Notes under the pieces: model-generated
Database searches by the model: none
What the model saw: only the letters and a program-made list of their open reading frames with translations
Told to the model about the DNA's origin: nothing
Program-made: the position numbers and the translations under genes
In this document: piece after piece, positions 55,751 through 64,000 of the stretch
Position numbering within the stretch: the first letter of the stretch is position 1
Layout of the letters: each line of letters starts with the position of its first letter
From: Sorex araneus
Lineage: Eukaryota > Chordata > Mammalia > Eulipotyphla > Soricidae
NCBI RefSeq assembly: GCF_027595985.1
Contig: NC_073303.1
Coordinates: 375,746,303-375,810,302, forward strand
Reading direction: 5' to 3'
Length of the DNA stretch: 64,000 nucleotides

Positions 55751-55886
55751 GCTGGGGGGACACGCGAGGGATAGGGGAGGGCACTTGCCCTGCACAGACT
55801 CTCCCGGGCTCGACCCCTGCCACCCATCTGGTCCCTGGAGGCCCAGGCGGGAGTCACCAGCGGCTGTGGCCCCCAGACCAAAACAA
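55751..55886 (+). mobile_element. Diverged SINE (type 1)
   Basis: Blocks cggctggggggacacgcgag, tcccgggctcgacccctgcc, cagcggctgtggcccccaga, and an A-rich end. Confidence 0.6.
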
Positions 55887-55949
55887 CAACAACAAACAGC
55901 AGGGGAGACCTAGCAGTCACTACGCTTGGTGACAGAAGCCAAAGAGTGA

Positions 55950-56096
55950 GATACACACACACACACACACACGCATGCACACACACACAAACACACATGC
56001 ACACACATATGCGCGCACACACACATACATGCGTGCACACACACACATACGCGCTCGCGCACGCACGCACACGCACACACACACACACACACACAC
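55950..56096. repeat. (CA)n-rich microsatellite
   Basis: CA runs with CATGCACA and CGCGCA interruptions, about 145 bp. Confidence 0.95.
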
Positions 56097-56784
56097 CATG
56101 GAACGTCAGTGACCCATGAGGCACGCAATGAACCAAACCCAACTTCCCGGCCGAGGCCAGCGGGGGGCTGGGCAGGGCAGCCGGGGCAGGCAGCGGCTGG
56201 AGCTGCTGACACTCGGGGGCGTCCAACGCACGTGCACGCGTAAGGCAGGAAGAAAGGACGCACTCTGGGGGCTGGGGGCTTGTCCCCGTGGCTGAGCACT
56301 GTCTGTTCCCTGCTCTGCAGCCCTTCTGCCCCAGCTTGCCCGGGGAAGGCGGCAGTGGGACGACTCCGTCCTTCAGAAGGACTGAAACAAGGCTGTCTCC
56401 TGTGCGCCAGAGCCAGAGCCCTGCGGCAGACCTCAGGGCCCGAGCAACACCGGCGGCCCGTCAGGTGGGGATTACACCTGACGTGGCTGCCCGGGAGCCA
56501 CGCCCCAGGCGAGCCCTGCCCACCCCACCGCTCCCCGGAATGTGGCCCAGAGCTGCTCCGTAAGCAGGAGTGCCACGGAGAGCATGTGCCAGGACTCTGA
56601 GCTGCTGACCCCCGCAGACGGCATCTGGCTACGGTGTGAGCACTTTCCTGCCGTACTACCACAGCACTCGGCTCCCTGTAACAGGAGCCAGCAGGGTCAG
56701 CGGGGAGTCCACGGGCTCCCGGGGGCAGCTGCTCGCCTCAGCAGCACAGATGCTGAAATGGGAACGATTCGGGGGGGAGTCAGG

Positions 56785-56850
56785 TACAGTAGAGACGGGC
56801 TGTCGCCAGGGACCGGGAGGGGAGTGGCCCTGCATGCAACCCAGGTTCAA
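56785..56850 (+). mobile_element. SINE head fragment running into a GA tract
   Basis: The head gacgggctgtcgccagggac and cctgcatgcaacccaggttc are recognisable. The SINE body is absent and a GA microsatellite begins at once. Confidence 0.5.
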
Positions 56851-56851
56851 T

Positions 56852-57040
56852 TGGAGAGAGAGAAAGGGAGAGAGAGGGAGAGAGAAAGACAGAGAGAGGG
56901 AGGGAGAAAAAGAGAGAGGGGGGAGAGGGGGAGGGGGAGAGAGGAAAGGGGGAGAGAGGGAGAGAAAGGGAGAGAGAGACACACAAGTAGACAGAGAGGG
57001 AGGGGGAAAAGTGGAGGGAGAGGGGGAGAGGGGAGGGACG
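56852..57040. repeat. GA-rich simple repeat next to RTTN exon 4
   Basis: About 190 bp of GAGAGAAAGG/GGGAGA on the plus strand. It ends about 40 bp from the exon 4 donor. Confidence 0.95.
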
Positions 57041-57081
57041 TCCCCGCAAGGGTGTGTGCGGGGAGGGCGAGGCAGACCCAC

Positions 57082-57240
57082 CTCCCGGCGCGCCATGCTG
57101 CACTCGGCCTGGTCCAGCAGGACGCTGAGCACGGTTCCCCAGAGCCCTCCGGAGATGTTCTGGCAGCTGCTGGCCAGGGCCACACAGCCCGTGTCCAGGG
57201 TGGTCAGCGCCGCTCCCAGGGCCAGCGAAGTGAACCTGAC
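57082..57240 (-). CDS. RTTN: RTTN exon 4 of 22 in window
   Basis: Fifty-three codons, phase 0 to 0, from [18 protein letters not shown] to [13 protein letters not shown]. It contains the [17 protein letters not shown] block typical of rotatin. The acceptor ends cccttccgcag and the donor is GAG/gtgggt. A GA-rich microsatellite (56852-57040) lies about 40 bp past the donor; on the transcript it reads as a long pyrimidine tract. Confidence 0.93.
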
Positions 57241-58325
57241 CTGCGGAAGGGAAGGAGAGGGGTCGCCCGGCGCCTGCACTCTGCAGCGAGAGCCGCCACC
57301 CTTGGGCCACGTCTGGAGAGTCCCGAATCGTGGGACACCCGGAGGAGCGGCACCCTAGGCCGTGAGTGGAAGCCTGTTATCCGTCCAGAATCCGAGGGAG
57401 CAATGGCGCGGACAGTGACAGTTACGGCAGCCAGCGCCACAGAACCTCAAACCGGGTGTAAAGGAGACTCAAGGGCCGGCCCGCAGCCCTGTCCGGGAGT
57501 GAGAGCGTCACGCCCGCGCCGAGGACCTGCCTCGACCTCCCTCTGCCTGCTTCAGGGTTCCTCTGAGTTAACGACCGCGACTTCTCTGACCGGAATGACC
57601 TTTTACCGGGCACTTAGTATTTTCCCCAACAGTCACTTTTAGAGAGAATGCCTCACACGGGACCAAGAGGCAGGGAGCACCGGGACGGAGTCGGCAGGAA
57701 GGCCGCATTCTGACTCTGTGGCCCAAAGCAGGTGACGGGAATGGACGCGGCCGTCACCATCTAGTCAAACAGGAGCAAGCTCGAGGGCTTTAAGGACCTA
57801 AACCTCAAGGTTCAGATAAAAACATCCTGCAAGCAAAGGGCCTGGGGCCACAGGGCAGGGCCATTCCTTATGTAAAATTGCCGGACACAGGCTTGTGAGG
57901 CAGCTGAGCGCCAGGCACGCGCCTTGGACGCAGCCGGCCAGGGCCCCACGCGCGGGTGCACGGCCGCAGGGGCCGCAGCGGAAAATCCCCCCAGCCCTGC
58001 CAGGGGGCGGGGCCGCACCTCTAGCCCGGCTGTCCGGGTCGTCTCCGAGAGCCTGAGGACGGGGCTTCCGGAGGGAGGTCAGGGCCAGGCGGTGGCCTGA
58101 TGAGCCGACTGGGAACTCGCCCAGGGGAAGGCGGCTGTCGGGGGGCCGCCCAGCACCCACCCCGGGGCCCCTCATCCCCCTCATCCCGACTGCAGCCCCC
58201 ACACGCCACGGGCCCCGCAGGCGAACTACGACGGCCAGCTTGGCTCAGGCGAGGGGCCCCGAGGAGCCCGCCTGACCCGCTTCCCCCGCCGCCACCACCC
58301 TCCCCGGACTCGTCCCCTCACTGAC
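57241..58325. other. RTTN intron, no extra feature
   Basis: GC-rich single-copy intron between exons 4 and 3. Nothing was recognised. Confidence 0.4.
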
Positions 58326-58436
58326 CTCTGGGTCGCGGTCCACCCACAGCGGGATGAGCCACATGAGTCCCTGCTGGCCCGGAGCCTGGTCCTCCCCGGG
58401 GCCGCCCAGCGGCAGGAACCACCGCGACATCCAGTC
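58326..58436 (-). CDS. RTTN: RTTN exon 3 of 22 in window
   Basis: Thirty-seven codons, phase 0 to 0, starting [12 protein letters not shown] and ending [12 protein letters not shown]. The acceptor is ccttgcag and the donor GAG/gtcagt. The intron before it is only 390 bp, the shortest in the window. The [12 protein letters not shown] motif continues directly into VRFTSLALG of the next exon. Confidence 0.92.
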
Positions 58437-58826
58437 CTGCAAGGCGAGGGGGACACGCGTGAGTCGGGCACCCGCCCGGCCTGGAGAAGCCGGGGCCCTG
58501 CGCCGTCACACCCGAGTCTCGGGCAGCTTTCGGTCACAACAGGGTGCGGAGAAATCCCCGTGTCCCCGTCAGGAGGCGCAGGGTCTCCCCTCAGAGCGAC
58601 TGCTCCCTCCCGGGGCCGACACAAGGCAGCCGGGCCGGGCACACAGATCCCACCCGGAACCTGCTGAGAGTGAAGCGCAGGCGTGTGAGCCCGACCAGAA
58701 ACCCCGGTGAAGAGCAAAGCACCAACATCACGCCATCCCCCAGGACGAGAGTCAGGACGGAACGTGCCCCGGAGAAGCGTGACCGCGGGCGCGTCTCGGG
58801 GGCCAGGGGGGGCGCGGGGCTCTCAC

Positions 58827-58955
58827 CGGGACGGGGGCCTGCGCCAGCATCTCGTGCGACAGCTGCAGCAGGCAGAGCACGGTGCTCTTGGTGACGCCCT
58901 TGCCCATGAACGACATGGCGTTCCCGCCGCGCTCCACGTAGAAGGAGGTCACCAC
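58827..58955 (-). CDS. RTTN: RTTN exon 2 of 22 in window
   Basis: Forty-three codons, phase 0 at both ends, beginning [20 protein letters not shown] and ending [12 protein letters not shown]. The acceptor ends gtgttgcag and the donor is CCG/gtgaga. All 43 codons end in G or C. The [20 protein letters not shown] block is highly rotatin-like. The preceding intron is 4,517 bp. Confidence 0.92.
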
Positions 58956-59969
58956 CTGCAACACAAGCGCCAACACCCGTGGGGCCCCCGAGACAGGACC
59001 CGGCCGGCACCCCCGAAAGTGAGCCCCCGGGGCTCCAACAGCAGCCGGGAGACCGCAGCGCCCGTCTGAGGGCGACGCTCTGGGGCTCGCAGCCGGCACA
59101 GACACGCGCGGAGCTTTTGGGACGCTCGCCAGGGGCCCCGCCTCACCAGGGGCCAGCCAGCAGAGGGCCACACACCGACGCCCGCCAAGGAGGCTCGGGA
59201 AAGGGGTGCAGGAGGCCTTCGGCTCTGTTCCAGGCCCCGAAGGAGAAAGGGGAGACTCTGAGTCTGTGTCCGCTGGCCGGGGGGGCGGGGTGGGGCGGGG
59301 GGCCCGGGGGCTCCTGCAGCAAAGCACCGTGTCCCCAGCCCGAGACTAACTGCCCGGGCAGAAGGGCAACTCACGGCAGTGGGGAAACCGGCCACACAGA
59401 CAGGAAAGAGGCTTCTAGAGAGCAGACTCTAAGTACTGTGATGATCGCGATGGTGATGGCAGAAAGGTGACGGGAGAGCGGCCTGGGGGAGGAGGAGGGG
59501 CAGCCTAACCCCCAGGCCCGCCCTCTCCCCACCTCCCACCGCGATGCCAGGCCAGGGGGGCCCCGAGGGAAGGGGGCGCCAGAAGCCAGGGGAGAGAAGC
59601 GGACGACGCCCTCACCCAGACAGAGGGCCAAGGACAGTCAGGAAGCCCTACGCCCCTCAGTGCCAGACAGAGACCACTGGCTGCTCCGGGGACGCTCGTC
59701 AGTGAGGCGGGGCTGAGCCTGTGGCCCCTGGCAGAGGCCCAGCTGCCAGGACACTGGGCCAAGCTTTCCTCCCTGAGCTCACACAGCCTCGAGGGCCGAG
59801 GCATTCGTGCCACCAGGGATTAGAGGGTGGCGAGAGGGGGCAGGCCAGCAGGTGCGCAGGGGGTGACGGACAGTCAGTATGTGCCCAGTGAAAGCTTTAT
59901 TAAAAAAATCAATGAAGGCAGATTCCACCTTAACACACCGCAGAAAGACTCTTAAGTCAAACCAAAAAG
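58956..59969. other. RTTN intron, no extra feature
   Basis: GC-rich single-copy sequence between exon 2 and composite copy D. Nothing was recognised. Confidence 0.4.
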
Positions 59970-60669
<700 letters not shown>

Positions 60670-61157
60670 AATAGAAGCAGAATCTTTAGAGCAGGAGGAA
60701 ACGTTGCGGAGATGATGGGTAAAGCCAAAGACCCCTCTAACTAACCATGCAAACTACACACACACCATCCAGGTCACCGAGCACGTGCATGATGGGGTGG
60801 GGAGGGCGACCAAGAAACCGACGGCTGGAGGGAAAGAGAAGCCCACTACAGACATCATCTACTTCAAAAACAAGATCTGAAGGATAATTAGAAAGCAATA
60901 ACTTTGAAAATTCAGATCTAATTCTAGAAAAATTTAACTTGCCAAGACTGACACACAAAAATGGAAAATCTGAATAAGACTCAGCTCCATTTTAATATTC
61001 AATTCATCTACAATCTCCCCCCAAAAGAGAAAACCGAGCCCAGAGAGCTTCGCCATCAGGTTCTATTACAGGTTTAAGAAACACCAATTCAAACAGACTA
61101 TTTAGAGAATTTCTAAAAAAGGAAAAAGAAAAGGAGAAAGTTCTATGAGAAAAGGAG
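60670..61157. other. RTTN intron, no extra feature
   Basis: AT-rich single-copy sequence. Nothing was recognised. Confidence 0.35.
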
Positions 61158-61325
61158 AAAGCCGGGGGCTGTCTGGGCAGCGGGGAGGGAGCCCACCCTG
61201 CCCGTGGCTGACCAGAGTCGGACCCAGCACCCAGCACTCCACGGCGTCACCAGGAGGAATTCCCAAGAGCAGGACCAGGAACAACCCAAGCACCACTGGG
61301 TGAGCCGGCCTCCAGAAAAAAGAAA
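61158..61325 (+). mobile_element. Diverged SINE (type 1)
   Basis: Blocks gccgggggctgtctgggcag, gtcaccaggaggaattccca, accactgggtgagccggcct, and an A-rich tail. Confidence 0.65.
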
Positions 61326-61471
61326 AAAAAAAAGGAAAGGAATAAGTCGCACACATAAAGGTGAACTAATTTTGATACTAAAACCTGATGGTTTTATGTT
61401 AAAAACCAATATTATACTAATTTATTATACTATACTAAACCATTGGGAAAGACGAGTAAGGAGAGGCTGCT

Positions 61472-61877
61472 AAAATCTCAGGGCTGAGTGTACTACATTG
61501 TAGTCGAAGGCCATGTGGGGGAAGGGAGTTGCGGGCTGAATGAGGGCTAGAGACTGAGCACAGCAGCCACTCAACACCTTTATTGCAAACCACAACAGCT
61601 AATTAGAGAGAGAAAACAGAAGGGAATGCCTTGCCACAGTGGCAGGGTGGGGTGGGGGGGAGATGGGATTGGGGAGGGTGGGAGGGACACTGGGTTTACG
61701 GGTGGTGGAGAATGGGCACTGGTGAAGGGATGGGTTCCAAACTTTGTATGAGGGAAGTATAAGCACAAAAGTGTATAAATCTGTAACTGTACCCTCACGG
61801 TGATTCTCTAATTAAAAATAAATAAATTAAAAAAAAATAATAAAAAAAAAATAAATAAAATCTCAGGGCTGAGTGTA
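61472..61877 (+). mobile_element. Short L1 3' end insertion with a 21-bp target-site duplication
   Basis: Body 61493-61856 (364 bp), flanked by identical 21-bp repeats at 61472-61492 and 61857-61877. Only the L1 3' UTR is present: tattgcaaaccacaacagct, a G-rich stretch, agaatgggcactggtgaagg, ctgtaactgtaccctcacgg, and an A-rich tail with AATAAA-like units. A typical strongly 5'-truncated insertion, antisense to RTTN. Confidence 0.95.
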
Positions 61878-61952
61878 ATAGAGACGTTACTGGTGCCCGC
61901 TCGAGTAAATCGACCAACAACAAGATGACAGTGACACAGTGATACTCAGACT
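61878..61952 (+). mobile_element. SINE type 2, 3' end only
   Basis: agagacgttactggtgcccg, ctcgagtaaatcgaccaaca and a gacagtgacacagtgat end match the last third of the type 2 SINE at 21400. The 5' part is missing. Confidence 0.75.
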
Positions 61953-62364
61953 AAAAACACTTTTGCCTGAGCAAGTAGAGGGAATGACTCTAAAAACATG
62001 ACTAACCCAACTGTGTTAGAGTAGAAAAAGGACACACCTCAGCCTCACTACAGGTTGTACAGAAATGCAAAATAAACACTTTCAATCAACACAATCTACC
62101 ATTTTACTAAATATAGAAGAATCATGATCATCTTAAAAGAAATCCAGAAAAAAAATTATTTTTTATCACTTCTACCCAAGTGTGAAGATTGTCATTTAAT
62201 CAACCGATGCGAGCGCCCTGCCGTGACACGGGAAGGCGGCAGACGGGCCCCTCCCCTGGCACACAAGGCTGCAGAGGCTCTCGGACAACGGGTCCGGCCA
62301 TGGGCACACACAGGACGGCCATGTGCGGGGTGCGAAGAAACGCTGGCCGCGGAGCCGTCGTACG

Positions 62365-62505
62365 GCGGGTTCCTTGGCATGCAGCCCACCCGGGTTTGAC
62401 CCCTAACACCTTATATGGTCCCCTGTGCACTGCCAGGCGTGATCCCTGAGCACTGAGCCAGGAGTAAGCCCTGTGCACTGCCACGTGTGGCCCAAAAATC
62501 AAAAT
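62365..62505 (+). mobile_element. SINE (type 1), partial
   Basis: ttggcatgcagcccacccgg, accttatatggtcccctgtg, gccacgtgtggcccaaaaat. The first part of the head is lost. Confidence 0.8.
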
Positions 62506-62509
62506 AGAA

Positions 62510-63200
62510 AAAGTCAAAGTGTCTCCGGCCGGAAGGTCCCACAGGGGCGGGGGACACGACAGGGGTCAGGACACGGAGGACACGGGGGAGGGCGGGTGCA
62601 GGAGTGCCTTCCCCATGGACCTCACCTCTAAGTATTCATGGAGAGGCCTAAAGAATCATTAGACATTAGTTAGGGCTCTCGTGAGCATCTTCTCAAGGCA
62701 GGAACGCCCACAGCGGCAGTGACCAACGCGCCCTGAACTGGAGGACGAAAAGCCCAGTGTCCCGTGAACAGTGTAGCAGAGACTTGGGGAAACACCAAAC
62801 CAACGCGCCTTCCTCCCACCCGGGGGGTGAGTCAAAGCTTCCCTGAGCCGTGTCCCGAGACCCAGATCGGATGTACCTGAAACTCAGAAAACTCAAGAAT
62901 CACCGTGGACACAGACACGAGAGTCGGCGGGAAGAGCATCGAGAACAGCAGCGCAGAGAGTGCCCCGAAACCCCTGGGGAAGGAGAGGCGCGGGGGGCCG
63001 GAGCGCGCGGATGGTCACCACCAATCAAGCCTTATGGCTAGTTTGTGTATTCCTACGTGTCTTGTATTTCACAACACAAAGCCCCGTGTAAGTACATGAA
63101 ACACCGTCATGAGGAGTCTTGAGCAGAAAGCCTGTCTGTGCTTTTCCTGAAACTAATTCGTCAGAAGCAGACATTCGCTAACGTCAGATCTCTGAGCCGT
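62510..63200. other. RTTN intron, no extra feature
   Basis: Single-copy intronic DNA. Nothing was recognised. Confidence 0.35.
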
Positions 63201-63202
63201 GG

Positions 63203-63357
63203 GACCAAAGCCCCAGTACAGTGGGCAGGCAACGCGGCTGGCCCGGGTTCGAGCCCCGGCATGCCACACGGTACCTGAAGTGCCACCAGGAGTAATTCCG
63301 GGGTGCAGAGCCGGGAGTAACCCTGCTCACTGGGGGTGGGGACGGCCCAAAACAAGC
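63203..63357 (+). mobile_element. Diverged SINE (type 1)
   Basis: gcccgggttcgagccccggc, gccaccaggagtaattccgg, ggtggggacggcccaaaaca. It lies about 115 bp past the donor of exon 1. Confidence 0.75.
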
Positions 63358-63472
63358 CAACAGCACCGAGAGCCCGAACCACCCGCCGCCAGCCGGGCCG
63401 CACAACCACCCAGGGAACGCGGGCGCCTGCAGCGCGCATCCCCGGCCCGGCCCTGGTGGGCTCCTCACTCAC

Positions 63473-63692
63473 CTCCAGGAGCCCCGCCAGGTACTTCTCG
63501 CAGATGTCCAGGGGCCGCGCATGCGGGGAGTGCGCGCTCCAGCCCGGGCAGGCGGTGAGGTGCGCCAGGGCGCGCAGCGTCCGCGCCAGGGCCGGCAGCC
63601 CGTAGAAGTGGGGCGCGTCGCTGACCCGCAGGCGCTGCAGCAGCCGCAGGCCCAGCTGCGTCTGGAAGGCGCGCAGGAGCTCCAGGCAGCGC
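63473..63692 (-). CDS. RTTN: RTTN exon 1 of 22 in window
   Basis: Most upstream exon visible. It starts with one base completing a codon from the exon beyond the window, then 73 codons from [18 protein letters not shown] to [12 protein letters not shown]. The acceptor is a pyrimidine-rich tract ending GCCGCAG; the donor is GAG/gtgagt. It ends in phase 0. The peptide is leucine-rich helical, as expected for armadillo-like repeats. Base use is extreme: 72 of 73 codons end in G or C. Confidence 0.88.
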
Positions 63693-64000
63693 CTGCGGCA
63701 GAGCAGGGAGAGGGCGGGGCGGGGGCGGGGTCAGCGTGGGGGGAGGCCAGAGACCCCCAGTCTCCCGACGCTTTCCGAGCACAGTTCCGAGCTCAGCGCG
63801 CGCAGCGGGGGAGGGCAGAAGCCACCCCGAGGAACCTGGGGAGCTCTGCTCCCCCCGAAGGCGGCGGACGCTCTGGGCCCGAAAGGGGGCCGCAGGGCAC
63901 GGGGTTGCAGGAGCTGCGCCCCACGGCCGCAGGGCACCGAGAAACACTCGCAAGGACGCAGTGTGGCCACCCAGTAAGGACCTCCGGACCCGGGGAGGAA
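63693..64000. other. RTTN intron upstream of exon 1 (partial)
   Basis: GC-rich intron sequence reaching the window edge, with GGGGCGGGG-type motifs. The preceding RTTN exon is not in view. Confidence 0.5.

Noticed and set aside
56542..57642. A 366-codon plus-strand frame
   Set aside because: It crosses a GA tract and runs antisense through RTTN exon 4. No family was recognised, and the reverse strand explains the conserved part.

Overview
The window looks like nuclear DNA of a placental mammal, most likely a shrew (Soricidae, Sorex-like). It has spliced exons with GT-AG junctions, many L1 3' ends, long GA/TC/CA microsatellites, and dozens of copies of a tRNA-headed SINE whose sequence I associate from memory with soricid shrews. 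No search was run, so the species call is an inference.

There is one recognisable gene. The C-terminal part of rotatin (RTTN), a centriole and basal-body scaffold with armadillo-like repeats, lies on the minus strand. Twenty-two exons can be placed between 63692 and 6213. All junctions are GT-AG and every junction keeps reading phase. Together they give 991 complete codons and then a TGA stop, roughly the last 45% of a protein of about 2,200 residues. Earlier exons lie beyond position 64000. A short 3' UTR with an ATTAAA signal ends near 5980. Introns range from 390 bp to about 8.6 kb.

Layout: 1-5970 is intergenic DNA downstream of RTTN (a composite retroposon, an L1 fragment, a 720-bp GA tract, a CA tract). 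6213-30681 holds the last 14 exons, closely spaced in mostly GC-rich DNA. 30682-39235 is the largest intron (TG-rich duplication, 33-bp minisatellite, old L1, dense SINEs). 39236-58955 holds seven exons separated by longer, partly AT-rich introns. 58956-63472 is an intron with a composite retroposon and an L1 end. 63473-63692 is the first exon in the window.

The most unusual content is a set of four related retroposons (about 1465-2160, 19876-20423, 44235-45693, 59980-60659). They share a 3' module that resembles the local L1 3' UTR end but carry different 5' parts. These include internally repeated units of 130-210 bp and, in one copy, a long TC tract. Three have clear target-site duplications. 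The architecture recalls primate SVA elements. All four lie antisense to RTTN. The RTTN coding sequence is also strongly mosaic in base composition: some exons have G or C at nearly every third position, while one has 9 of 24.
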